Below, one piece after another: positions 16,693 to 25,195 of a stretch of DNA of 64,000 nucleotides. The DNA is from Bacteroidales bacterium UBA5371 (GTDB taxonomy: Bacteria > Bacteroidota > Bacteroidia > Bacteroidales > P3): contig DHPF01000003.1 in NCBI GenBank assembly GCA_002407855.1, positions 1 through 64,000 on the forward strand. The letters run 5' to 3'. Made by a program: the position numbers and the translations under genes. The stretch's first letter is position 1; every line of letters begins with the position of its first letter. Under the pieces are notes generated by a model. That model worked only from the letters and a program-made list of their open reading frames with translations, was not told where the DNA came from and did no database searches.

Positions 16693-17946
16693 ATGAAACC
16701 TCTTGCAGCGAGTTTAAGACCAAATAATTTAGATGAATATATAGGGCAAAAGCACTTAGTAGGGGAGGGTGCAATACTTCGTAATGCTATTGAAAATGGT
16801 AATATCCCTTCTATGATTCTTTGGGGGCCGCCAGGGGTTGGAAAAACTACGCTTGCCAATATAATTGCTAATAAATTGTTTGTCCCTTTTGTTTCTTTGA
16901 GTGCTATTAATTCAGGAGTTAAAGAGGTCAGAGATGTTATTGAAAAGGCAAAACAAAGCTCACGAACTATTCTTTTTATTGATGAGATTCATCGTTTCTC
17001 CAAAAACCAACAGGATTCCTTACTCGGAGCTGTTGAACAAGGGATAATTACTCTTATTGGAGCTACAACGGAAAATCCATCCTTTGAGGTTATCACACCA
17101 CTTCTTTCAAGATGTCAAGTCTTTATTCTTAAAAGTTTAGAGAAAGATGATTTACAAAAGTTGATTGATAGAGCTGTTTTGTTTTATAATGAAACTTATC
17201 AAAAACACATAGAGATTAAGGAAACAGAAAACCTTATGCGAATAAGTGGAGGAGATGCCCGCAAGCTCTTGAATGCAATTGAAATTGTGGTTTATCAACT
17301 TGGAAATGATAATGTGATTACTAATGACAAGGTTTCTTTAATTATTCAGCAAAATCTCTCTTCTTACGATAAAAAAGGAGAGATGCACTATGATGTTATT
17401 TCAGCCTTCATTAAGAGTATAAGAGGTTCTGACCCTAATGCTGCTATCTATTGGTTGGCAAGAATGGTTCATTCGGGGGAAGATGCTTTGTTTATTGCAA
17501 GACGTTTGGTTATATTAGCAGTGGAAGATATTGGGATGGCTAATCCTAATGCTCTGCTTTTAGCAAATGCTTGTTTTGATGCAGTAAATAAGATTGGCTA
17601 TCCAGAATGTAGGATAATTCTTTCTCAAATTGCTGTTTATCTTGCAACCTCTCCTAAGAGCAATTCCACTTATTTGGCTATTGAAAAAGCTTTGGCGCTT
17701 GTAGAAAAGAAAGGTGATTTACCTATACCATTACATCTTAGAAATTCTCCAACCTCGCTTATGAAAGAAATAGGTTATGGAAAGGATTATAAGTATGCTC
17801 ACGACTATGAAGGAAACTTCACTCCTTTGGATTTTATGCCAGAGGGTTTAAGAGGAGAGATTATTTATCAAACAAATGATAATTCCAAAGAGAATGAAAT
17901 ATTAAAGCACCTTTCAAAGATGTGGAAGGGCTACTATAATTATTAA
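16693..17946 (+). CDS. rarA: Replication-associated recombination protein RarA (MgsA) AAA+ ATPase
   Basis: The protein has the RarA entry motif PLAASLRPNNLDEYIGQKHL, a Walker A GPPGVGKTT (about 46-54), Walker B LFIDEIHRF, sensor 1 GATTENPSF and the C-terminal clamp-loader-like tetramerisation domain. The 417-residue length is standard. RarA acts at stalled replication forks with RecA and SSB. It lies 4 bp downstream of the RsmI-like gene and 4 bp upstream of the dihydrouridine synthase gene, so the three are co-transcribed. Confidence 0.96.
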   Translation: MKPLAASLRPNNLDEYIGQKHLVGEGAILRNAIENGNIPSMILWGPPGVGKTTLANIIANKLFVPFVSLSAINSGVKEVRDVIEKAKQSSRTILFIDEIHRFSKNQQDSLLGAVEQGIITLIGATTENPSFEVITPLLSRCQVFILKSLEKDDLQKLIDRAVLFYNETYQKHIEIKETENLMRISGGDARKLLNAIEIVVYQLGNDNVITNDKVSLIIQQNLSSYDKKGEMHYDVISAFIKSIRGSDPNAAIYWLARMVHSGEDALFIARRLVILAVEDIGMANPNALLLANACFDAVNKIGYPECRIILSQIAVYLATSPKSNSTYLAIEKALALVEKKGDLPIPLHLRNSPTSLMKEIGYGKDYKYAHDYEGNFTPLDFMPEGLRGEIIYQTNDNSKENEILKHLSKMWKGYYNY

Positions 17947-17950
17947 GTTT

Positions 17951-18955
17951 ATGAATGGAGAGTTAAGAGTTTTATTCCCTCAAATTAAATCGGAGAATAC
18001 CTTTGTGTTTGAAACAAGGCTTTTTACCCCACAGGATAAGCTCTATATGGCTCCAATGCAATTCCTAACTGATTACCGATTTAGAAATGCCTATGATAAG
18101 ATTTTCCCCAACGCAATAGACAAAGCCATAACTCCTTTTATTTCTCTAACTCATGGCAGTTTGAAGTTTGGAAAAAGAAAATACAAAGAAGTATTAAAAG
18201 AGAACAATATTTCTGAAATGGATATTATTCCGCAGGTTTTAGGCAATGATATTAATGGATTAATAGAGGTTGCTGATGCTCTTTTTTCTTTGGGATATAA
18301 GGAAATGAATTGGAATTTGGGTTGTCCGTATAGGCGTTCCTTAAACAAGGATAGGGGAGCAGGACTTTTGAAAGATACTCAAAGAATAGAAAAGATAATT
18401 GATGCTATTGTTAATAAAATTCCAATAAACCTTTCTTTAAAGCTTAGGCTTGGAGTAGAAAGTATAGATGACATTTATCGCCTTATCCCAATAATTAATG
18501 CCTATCCTTTAAGTCGTGTTGTTATTCATCCTCGTTTGGCAAAGGATAAATATTCTTCTGAGGTTGATTTGAACTGCTTTGAAGATATTCTATCAAAACT
18601 AAATAAGAGAGTAGTGTATAATGGCGATATTTTTTCAAAGCAAGACTTTAACCGATTAAAAATGCGTTTCCCTTCTGTTTGCGATTGGATGATAGGAAGA
18701 GGCTTACTTTTTAATCCTTGCTTACCCTATGAAATAAAACTTATGGAATATCCTATAAAAAAGGAGAGGATAATTGCTCTACATAACGAATTACTTAAAA
18801 ATTTTTCTTCTGTAAATAAACTAAAAGAATATTGGACTTTCTTTGCAAAGGGATTATTTTTGAACGAAAGTGATATAAATTTAATTTATGAAACCAAAAC
18901 CACTGATGAATTAGATAGAGTGGTAAAAAGAATATTAAAATTGTTGAATCCATAA
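17951..18955 (+). CDS. dus: tRNA-dihydrouridine synthase family protein
   Basis: The FMN-binding TIM barrel is recognised from LYMAPMQFLTDYRFR (31-45), QVLGND (95-100) and the catalytic-cysteine motif WNLGCPYRRS with C125. The barrel then continues through KLRLGV, VIHPRL and DWMIGRGLL. These enzymes reduce uridine to dihydrouridine in the D loop of tRNA using NADPH and FMN. The 30 residues before the barrel are longer than in many relatives, so a start nearer residue 33 is possible. It is translationally close to rarA. Confidence 0.93.
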   Translation: MNGELRVLFPQIKSENTFVFETRLFTPQDKLYMAPMQFLTDYRFRNAYDKIFPNAIDKAITPFISLTHGSLKFGKRKYKEVLKENNISEMDIIPQVLGNDINGLIEVADALFSLGYKEMNWNLGCPYRRSLNKDRGAGLLKDTQRIEKIIDAIVNKIPINLSLKLRLGVESIDDIYRLIPIINAYPLSRVVIHPRLAKDKYSSEVDLNCFEDILSKLNKRVVYNGDIFSKQDFNRLKMRFPSVCDWMIGRGLLFNPCLPYEIKLMEYPIKKERIIALHNELLKNFSSVNKLKEYWTFFAKGLFLNESDINLIYETKTTDELDRVVKRILKLLNP

Positions 18956-18978
18956 ATAATAATTAAATACAAATAGCT

Positions 18979-20469
18979 ATGGAAATTTCTCCCGATAATA
19001 TAATATTAGTTGCAGGAATACTTATTTTTGTAAGTATAATCATGAGTAGAGCAAGTGCTCGTTTTGGTATTCCAACCCTACTTATCTTCCTTGTTGTAGG
19101 AATGCTTTTTGGAAGTGATGGGCTTGGAGTTCACTTTTATAGTGCTCAAGTCGCTCAGTTTATTGGTATGGTAGCTCTAAGCATTATCCTTTTCTCAGGA
19201 GGCATGGATACCAAATTCAAAGAAATTAAGCCTGTATTGGTGCAAGGGATAGTGCTCTCAACCTTTGGGGTGCTATTGACCGCAGTTCTGACAGGTTTCT
19301 TTATATTTTGGATTTCTGGTTATGAGTTTGCAAACATATATTTTCCTTTGGCAACAGCACTTTTGTTAGCCTCCACAATGTCTTCTACCGATTCAGCTTC
19401 GGTTTTTAGTATTCTAAAAACTCAAAAAATACGTCTTAAACACAATCTTCGCCCAACCCTCGAATTGGAAAGTGGAAGTAATGACCCAATGGCTTATATG
19501 CTAACCATTGCACTTATTCAGTTTATACTTTCTTCCAATTTGGGAGTAGGAGTTGTTGTAGGAAGTTTCTTTATTCAGTTTATTGTGGGTGGAGCTATTG
19601 GTTTTGCAATTGGAAAATTTGCTGTAAAACTAATCAATAAAGTGCAAATCCCTTATCCTTCGCTATATCCTCTTTTGCTTTTAAGCATTATTCTCTTTAC
19701 TTTTGCCTTAACCGATATTCTGAAAGGGAATGGTTATTTGGCTGTTTATATTGCAGGTATTATTGTTGGAAATAATAAGATTGTTTTCAAAAAAGAAATA
19801 TCCTCTTTCTTAGATGGCTTAACAATGCTTGCACAATTAATTATGTTTCTTTCCTTGGGACTTTTGGTTAATCCAAGTGAAATGATTTATGTGCTCCCAA
19901 TAGGGTTGTTGATAAGCATATTTATGATATTGATTGCTCGTCCTGTGAGTGTGTTCTTATGTTTATTACCTTTTAGAAAGGTGAAATTTCGTTCAAGACT
20001 TTTTATTTCGTGGGTTGGTTTAAGAGGGGCAGTACCAATTATTTTTGCAACCTATCCTGTTGTTGCCAATGTACCACATTCTAATCATATATTCAATATA
20101 GTTTTTATTGTAACATTAGTTTCTCTTATTGTGCAGGGTATGACAATTACAAAGGTTGCACAACTACTTAAATTAGACCTACCTGTTAAAGACAAGCAAA
20201 GTGATTTTGGAGTAGAAATCCCAGAAGAACTCAATGTTCATTTAAGAGAGCTTAAACTTACAAAGGTTATGCTTCGTCATGGTAATAATTTAAAAGATAT
20301 GACCCTGCCAGAAAGAACTTTGGTTATTATGGTTAAGAGAGATGGCAATTTCTTAATTCCTAATGGTCAATTGGAACTAATAGAGCATGATGTTCTTTTA
20401 ATTATTTCGGAAGATGAGCAAGAAAGACTTATAGACCAATATAATCATCCAATAGATTCGGATAATTAG
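18979..20469 (+). CDS. nhaP2: CPA1-type potassium/proton antiporter with TrkA-C domain (NhaP2/CvrA-like)
   Basis: The 496-residue protein has about twelve membrane helices. It carries the ion-binding segment ELESGSNDPMAYM (about 164-176) and the helix SWVGLRGAVPIIFATYP typical of the K+/H+ NhaP2 group. A cytoplasmic TrkA-C (RCK-C) domain follows at about 410-490. This group removes cellular K+ in exchange for protons and responds to nucleotides through the RCK domain. It is the last gene of the run, 23 bp after the dihydrouridine synthase gene. Confidence 0.93.
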   Translation: MEISPDNIILVAGILIFVSIIMSRASARFGIPTLLIFLVVGMLFGSDGLGVHFYSAQVAQFIGMVALSIILFSGGMDTKFKEIKPVLVQGIVLSTFGVLLTAVLTGFFIFWISGYEFANIYFPLATALLLASTMSSTDSASVFSILKTQKIRLKHNLRPTLELESGSNDPMAYMLTIALIQFILSSNLGVGVVVGSFFIQFIVGGAIGFAIGKFAVKLINKVQIPYPSLYPLLLLSIILFTFALTDILKGNGYLAVYIAGIIVGNNKIVFKKEISSFLDGLTMLAQLIMFLSLGLLVNPSEMIYVLPIGLLISIFMILIARPVSVFLCLLPFRKVKFRSRLFISWVGLRGAVPIIFATYPVVANVPHSNHIFNIVFIVTLVSLIVQGMTITKVAQLLKLDLPVKDKQSDFGVEIPEELNVHLRELKLTKVMLRHGNNLKDMTLPERTLVIMVKRDGNFLIPNGQLELIEHDVLLIISEDEQERLIDQYNHPIDSDN

Positions 20470-20520
20470 GATTTTTTTTCTTAATAATCTTTACATTCTT
20501 TATATCCCAATTTTGAAGTA

Positions 20521-20600
20521 TTGTCTTTTGATTTGGACTTATTGTCTTTTGATTTCAAAAATTTATCTTTTGATTTTAATTTTTTGTCTTTTGATATTAT
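20521..20600. repeat. 21-bp-period intergenic array, locus 3
   Basis: Four units of TTGTCTTTTGAT type begin at 20521, 20542, 20563 and 20584, exactly 21 bp apart, in the same orientation as locus 2. They fill the 201-bp gap between the antiporter and acyl-CoA synthetase genes. Confidence 0.88.
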
Positions 20601-20670
20601 TTCAAAATTATCTTGGTATTATACTTTTTGATTATATTTGCCAAATAATTAATTAGAATTTAAGGATTTT

Positions 20671-22353
20671 ATGAGTACAAATAGTTTTATTGCTAATATT
20701 GAAGAGAGCTTGAAGTATCATTGGGATTATCCTGCTCTTTCGGATTATAAGGCGGAACCAAAATACTATTCTGCCGTTGCTAAACAAATAGCACGCATAC
20801 ATATATTCTTTGAGGAATGTAATATTAAAAAAGGAGATAAGATTGCTCTTTGTGGTAGAAATTCTGCCAACTGGGCAATTAGTTTCTTTGCTATAATTTC
20901 TTATGGTGCAGTTGCTGTCCCTATCTTACACGAGTTTAAGCCCGAATCCATTCATCACCTTGTCAATCATTCAGAAGCCAAATTACTTTTTGTTGGAGAT
21001 GTTGTTTGGGAAGGGTTAGATGAGAAGCAGATGGGAGATTTATATGCTATTATCCTTATGCCCGATTTCTCTTTGGTTTCTTGTGCTTCTCATTCTTGCA
21101 GGAAGGCTTATCAGAAAATAGACCAAAGGTTTCAAAAAAAGTATCCTAAGGGTTTCCGTAGAGAGAATGTGAAATACGAAAGAGAAAATATTGATGATTT
21201 AGCTATTATCAACTATACCTCTGGAACAACTTCGCTCTCAAAAGGGGTTATGCTTTCTTATAAGGCTCTTAATTCCAATTTAATGTTTGCTAAGGAAGTT
21301 TTGCCTGAAATGTCGGCAGGAATGAATATTATTTCAATGCTTCCTATGGCTCACATGTATGGAATGAGTTTTGAAATTATTTTTGAGTTTATGATAGGTA
21401 TGCATATTCATTTTCTTACTCGTGTGCCAAGTCCAAAAATAGTAGCGGAAGCTTTTGAAAGCGTGAAACCAGACCTTATTATTGCGGTGCCTTTAATTAT
21501 AGAAAAGATTTATAAGTCTAAAATTAAGCCTATGCTCGATAAGACTTTGATAAAAATTCTTTTGAATACTCCAATTATTGATAATGTTATTAAACATAAG
21601 ATTTTAAGTTCTTTGAATGATGCTTTTGGTGGAAGGTTTTATGAGATAATTATTGGTGGTGCAGCAATTAATCAAGAGGTTGAGGCTTTCTTTAAGAAGA
21701 TAGGGTTGCGTTATACAATTGGTTATGGAATGACTGAGTGTGCTCCAATTATTACCTATGCCGATTGGAAAACACATAAACTAAACTCGTGTGGGAGGAT
21801 AACCCCAAGAATGGAAATTAAAATTGATTCTGAGGATAGTGAAACAATTGTAGGTGAGATTTTGGTTAAGGGCGATAATGTTATGATGGGTTATTATAAG
21901 AATCAAGAGGCTACAAGGGATGTTCTTTCGGAAGATGGTTGGTTAAGAACGGGAGATTTGGGGCTTATGGATAAGGAAGGCAATCTTTTCATTAAGGGAA
22001 GAAGTAAGAATATGATTCTTGGAGCAAGTGGTCAGAATATTTATCCTGAAGAAATTGAAGACAAGCTCAATTCTATGGAATATGTTATGGAAAGTATTGT
22101 TTTGGAACAAGAGGGTAAGATTGTTGCACTTGTTTATTTGAATCAGGATATGTTAGATAGTGAAGGTATTGACATTATTAAATCAAAATCTATAATGAAA
22201 CAAATTAAGGAAGATGTGAATAAGGAATTACCATCCTATTGTCAAATATCTTATCTTTATTTGCAGGAAGAAGAGTTTGAAAAAACTCCAAAGCGTTCCA
22301 TTAAGCGATATTTATATACGGCAATTAATCAAAATAAAAAGCCAATTAGCTAA
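20671..22353 (+). CDS. AMP-binding long-chain acyl-CoA synthetase family protein
   Basis: The 560-residue protein has the adenylate-forming signatures in order: YTSGTTSLSKGVML (P-loop, about 182-195), GYGMTECAPI (about 351-360), GWLRTGDLG, and KGRSKNMILGASGQNIYPEEIE (hinge and C-terminal domain). It activates a carboxylic acid, most likely a fatty acid, to acyl-AMP and then acyl-CoA. Length and spacing fit FadD-type ligases. It is transcribed alone and ends at a strong terminator shared with rubrerythrin. Confidence 0.92.
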   Translation: MSTNSFIANIEESLKYHWDYPALSDYKAEPKYYSAVAKQIARIHIFFEECNIKKGDKIALCGRNSANWAISFFAIISYGAVAVPILHEFKPESIHHLVNHSEAKLLFVGDVVWEGLDEKQMGDLYAIILMPDFSLVSCASHSCRKAYQKIDQRFQKKYPKGFRRENVKYERENIDDLAIINYTSGTTSLSKGVMLSYKALNSNLMFAKEVLPEMSAGMNIISMLPMAHMYGMSFEIIFEFMIGMHIHFLTRVPSPKIVAEAFESVKPDLIIAVPLIIEKIYKSKIKPMLDKTLIKILLNTPIIDNVIKHKILSSLNDAFGGRFYEIIIGGAAINQEVEAFFKKIGLRYTIGYGMTECAPIITYADWKTHKLNSCGRITPRMEIKIDSEDSETIVGEILVKGDNVMMGYYKNQEATRDVLSEDGWLRTGDLGLMDKEGNLFIKGRSKNMILGASGQNIYPEEIEDKLNSMEYVMESIVLEQEGKIVALVYLNQDMLDSEGIDIIKSKSIMKQIKEDVNKELPSYCQISYLYLQEEEFEKTPKRSIKRYLYTAINQNKKPIS

Positions 22354-22367
22354 TTTCATTTAAAAAT

Positions 22368-22394
22368 AAAAGCTACCAAAATTTGGTAGCTTTT
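22368..22394. terminator. Bidirectional terminator between acyl-CoA synthetase and rubrerythrin genes
   Basis: A perfect 13-bp inverted repeat, AAAAGCTACCAAA (22368-22380) and its complement (22382-22394), has a one-base centre. A-rich and T-rich flanks let it work for both convergent genes. Confidence 0.85.
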
Positions 22395-22423
22395 ATCATT
22401 TTCATTTAACTTGAAATAAATGC

Positions 22424-22996
22424 TTAGTAGTTTAGAGCCTGCATTTCAAAATGTGCTTTTGGATGTTGGCAAGCAGGACATTTTTCAAGGGCTTTCTTTC
22501 CGAAATGAATATATCCACAATTTCTGCAATACCAAAATGTTTCTTCTTCTCTTTCAAAAACTTTATTCTCTTCAAGATTTTTTAGGAGTTTTCTATAACG
22601 GTCTTCGTGTCCTTTTTCTGCCTTAGAAATAGATTTGAAAGTTGCAGCTACCTTAGGAAATCCTTCTTCTTCGGCAATGCGAGCAAATTCTGGGTAAAGA
22701 ATTGACCATTCTTCATTTTCACCTTCAGCAGCAGCATTAAGGTTTTCTTGGGTTGTGCCAATAATACCTGCTGGATACATTGCAGTAATCTCCAACATAC
22801 CTCCTTCAAGGTAGCGGAAGAATTGCTTTGCGTGTTGTTCTTCTTGAATAGCTGTTTCCATAAAGATAGCTGAAATTTGTTCATAACCTTCTTTTTTTGC
22901 TTCTTTTGCAAAATAGGTGTAACGGTTCTTTGCTTGCGATTCGCCGGCAAAAGCTTTTAATAAGTTTTGTTCTGTTTTTGTTCCTTTAATGCTCAT
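22424..22996 (-). CDS. rbr: Rubrerythrin
   Basis: The ferritin-like di-iron domain carries two Glu-rich motifs, GESQAKNRYTYF near 18-29 and the EEQHAKQF and EKGHEDRY pairs. It is followed by a C-terminal rubredoxin-like iron site with CRNCGYIHFG and CPACQHPKA. Rubrerythrin reduces hydrogen peroxide in the cytosol of anaerobes and microaerobes using electrons from rubredoxin or NADH. The 190-residue length is normal. A strong promoter is seen upstream at 23035-23066. Its presence suggests an anaerobic or oxygen-sensitive lifestyle. Confidence 0.97.
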   Translation of the reverse strand: MSIKGTKTEQNLLKAFAGESQAKNRYTYFAKEAKKEGYEQISAIFMETAIQEEQHAKQFFRYLEGGMLEITAMYPAGIIGTTQENLNAAAEGENEEWSILYPEFARIAEEEGFPKVAATFKSISKAEKGHEDRYRKLLKNLEENKVFEREEETFWYCRNCGYIHFGKKALEKCPACQHPKAHFEMQALNY

Positions 22997-23034
22997 AATG
23001 GATAATTTTATTTGTTAATACTAATTTTGGATAG

Positions 23035-23066
23035 CAAATATATAAAAAAATCTAATAGCTCACAAA
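23035..23066 (-). promoter_or_regulatory. Promoter for rubrerythrin (-33 and -7)
   Basis: On the minus strand TTTG (23063-23066) is followed after 20 bp by TATATTTG (23035-23042) and then C. This matches both elements and the spacing of the Bacteroidota consensus, and is the best promoter in the window. Confidence 0.75.
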
Positions 23067-23070
23067 TCTT

Positions 23071-23100
23071 TTTGAAGATTATAAAAATAAATTATCTTTG
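23071..23100 (+). promoter_or_regulatory. Promoter for the thioredoxin-like gene
   Basis: TTTG at 23071-23074 and TATCTTTG at 23093-23100, followed by C, are separated by 18 bp. The -33 elements of this promoter and the divergent rubrerythrin promoter almost touch. An upstream TTG codon at 23098 falls inside the -7 box and cannot be the start. Confidence 0.65.
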
Positions 23101-23121
23101 CACTCTAAAAATTATAATATT

Positions 23122-23604
23122 ATGAAAAAGACAATTTTCTTTATAATGCTTATGCTTTTGAGCACAGGCGTTATTTTTTCTCAAAAAGTGTATGACGAAA
23201 AACAAGATGGAGACAAGGCATTAACGCAAGCCATTGATAAGGCAAAGGCAGATAACAAATATGTTTTTGCAATGGTAGGAGGTAATTGGTGTAAATGGTG
23301 CTTGATGTTCAATGATTTTGCTCTTACTAATGAAAAAGTAAAGAAGACCTTAGATGATAATTTTATATTTATTCATATCAACTATTCCAAAGGCAATGAG
23401 AATGAAAAGGCTATGCAACGTTTGGGCTATCCAGAGAGGTTTGGTTTTCCTGTATTTGTAATACTTAATGAAAAGGGCGAAAGGGTGCATACTCAATACT
23501 CTGCTTATTTGGAGCAAGGTGAAGGTTATAGTGAAAAAGAAGTTCTTTTCTTTTTAAATAATTGGACAAAACAAGTAGTAACCACTAAGTCTAAGAAAAA
23601 ATAA
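23122..23604 (+). CDS. Secreted thioredoxin-like protein
   Basis: The ATG at 23122 gives 160 residues. A signal peptide (1-20, ending VIFSQ) is followed by a thioredoxin fold with the active site WCKWC (C57 and C60) and the cis-proline segment GFPVFVILNEKG. The DUF255/thioredoxin_7-like layout suggests a periplasmic thiol-disulfide protein. It is divergent from rubrerythrin with abutting promoters, so both may respond to oxidants; that is inferred from position only. Confidence 0.88.
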   Translation: MKKTIFFIMLMLLSTGVIFSQKVYDEKQDGDKALTQAIDKAKADNKYVFAMVGGNWCKWCLMFNDFALTNEKVKKTLDDNFIFIHINYSKGNENEKAMQRLGYPERFGFPVFVILNEKGERVHTQYSAYLEQGEGYSEKEVLFFLNNWTKQVVTTKSKKK

Positions 23605-24148
23605 CTAAAACAAAGTTCCTTGTATTTCTGCCTCACTAACTTTGCTTAGCTTACAAATATCTATTAGAGTTGCTCCATTATCCTTTCTTATATAGAAATC
23701 ATTTTCTGCTAATAAGATATATTCCCATTCTCTATTATCTCGAAATTCAGGATTTAATGAATTAATTTTCTTACACCATTCAATAGTAGCTAATTGCTTT
23801 TGTTTAACATTGCTATCATTTTTTTTATCTTCTCCCTTAGTCTCAATAACATAATATTTGTCCTTTGTCTTTACTAAGAAGTCAGGAGAGTAATTAGATA
23901 ATAAGCCATCTTGCCTAATATAGAAAATAGAAGAAAACCTATGTTGATTTTCATTAATCTTGATAAAGCTTTCAACATCTGCATCCAAATCAATAAACTC
24001 AATAAAAGTTTTCTCTAATCCCCCTTTATTAGAAGGATAGCCTAATTTCTCAAATATTGTTTTAGAAACATTTAAAGAGTAATTTTCCCTTATTCTCAAT
24101 GTATTTACTTCTGAGAAATATCTTTTTCAACAATAGCTTCTGACAAAA
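23605..24148 (-). pseudogene. C-terminal remnant of a DEAD/DEAH helicase-type restriction subunit
   Basis: The readable part (about 164 residues from a TTG at 24099) matches the end of large Res-like helicase-nucleases. It includes SPDFLVKTKDKYYVIETKGE, a PD-(D/E)xK nuclease core, and ends WEYILLAENDFY...IQGTLF. Just upstream the minus strand still encodes related sequence (SEAIVEKDIS) in another frame, so there is a frameshift at about 24109-24113 near a TCTC run. All homology stops at about 24149, where the DNA changes to GC-richer sequence. The helicase part is absent. It is not related in sequence to the intact Res gene at 25450. Confidence 0.75.
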
Positions 24149-24149
24149 T

Positions 24150-24494
24150 GGCCAGCCTTACGCCTGGCCGGACAAAATCTACTACGGCCGCGGTGATGTC
24201 CAACTGACATGGTATGAGAATTACGAGCGAATGGGTGATCTGATGGGCCTGCCGCTCCTGGAACAACCCGAGCTTTCACTGGATCCCGAGATCTCCGCCC
24301 AGATCCTGGTGGAGGGGATGATCCTGGGTAAATCGAACCGGGGCGACTTCACCGGGTACTCGCTCGAGAACTTTTTCAACCCCCAACGCGATGATCCTTT
24401 CGGTGCCCGCAGGATCATCAACGGCCTCGACAGTGCCCACACCATTGCCGGCTATCATTACAAATTCCTCGAAGCAATCCGTAAAGCATCATGA
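24150..24494 (+). pseudogene. 5'-truncated GH19 lysozyme/chitinase-like gene
   Basis: Reading from 24150, the frame encodes the second half of a GH19 (lysozyme-like) domain: YYGRGDVQLTWYENYERMG, then LDPEISAQILVEGM, a short FTGYSLENFF segment, and ARRIINGLDSAH with AGYHYKF before the stop. GH19 enzymes cleave peptidoglycan or chitin and are common in phage lysis modules. The catalytic N-terminal half and a start codon are missing because the frame meets the junction at about 24149; an internal ATG at 24231 would give only 87 residues. GC content is clearly higher than in the surrounding genes. Confidence 0.75.
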
Positions 24495-25189
24495 TAAAAT
24501 TAGTCAAACTCGCAACTTCACAACTCACAATTGTTGTACCAAATGCTACACCAATTTTTGTACCAGTGGTTGTACCAGTGATTGCACCAGTGGTTGCACC
24601 AAATAGAACAACACCGGTTGTCCTGTTGCTCTTCACAACCCTGCTCTTCCTGGCGGGTTGCAAACCCAAACAAATCATCACTGAAAAAGTGGTTACAATA
24701 ATCGACAGCTCAGCTGTGATCTCTTTGAAGAATGAGCTTCACGAAAAGGAGATCCAGGTAGAAAACCTCAAAACCGATTTTAAGCACCTCAGGGATGAGA
24801 ACACCCGGTTGATGAGTGAAGCTTCAACCCACACCATAAACTATGACACCGCAGCCCCGGTCGATCCACACACGGGTAAATATCCCATTGCAAGTGAAAC
24901 GATCACCCAAACCAAAAGTCAAATCGATAAAACGATCAAAGAATTTGAAATCCTGCAACAGGAGTACAACAATGAGATTTACAAACTTACCAGGGAAAAC
25001 CAAAACCTTGACTACACCCTTGAAGCTTTAAAAGAGGAAAACATTTCTCTGAAAGAGAAAATCACACCAACAACCGGATTTAATTTCAAACTTTTCTTTG
25101 CAGGTATGATCTTCGGTATTGTACTTATACTTATTTCAATTGCTTTTAAAAACAAAATTTTATCCCTCAAAATACCGAGCAATTTATGA
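24491..25189 (+). CDS. Coiled-coil lipoprotein-like protein, possible phage lysis accessory (spanin-like)
   Basis: This 232-residue protein starts at an ATGA overlap with the GH19 fragment. Residues 20-40 are a valine/proline repeat (VPVVVPVIAPVVAP) built from 15-18 bp DNA repeats. A hydrophobic stretch ends in LLFLAGC (about Cys57), a lipobox placed unusually far in. Residues 75-195 form long charged coiled coils, and a transmembrane helix lies near 207-223. A lipid anchor plus coiled coil beside an endolysin resembles a spanin or a tail/lysis accessory. No family is recognised with certainty. If translation instead begins just before the lipobox, the repeat would be non-coding. Confidence 0.6.
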   Translation: MIKLVKLATSQLTIVVPNATPIFVPVVVPVIAPVVAPNRTTPVVLLLFTTLLFLAGCKPKQIITEKVVTIIDSSAVISLKNELHEKEIQVENLKTDFKHLRDENTRLMSEASTHTINYDTAAPVDPHTGKYPIASETITQTKSQIDKTIKEFEILQQEYNNEIYKLTRENQNLDYTLEALKEENISLKEKITPTTGFNFKLFFAGMIFGIVLILISIAFKNKILSLKIPSNL

Positions 25190-25195
25190 CGGTTT

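Noticed and set aside
24418..24681. Minus-strand frame with TTGAITGTTTGT-like repeats opposite the lipoprotein gene
   Set aside because: The threonine/glycine pattern is the complement of the Val/Pro-coding repeat. The plus frame explains the region better with a lipobox, coiled coil and membrane helix.
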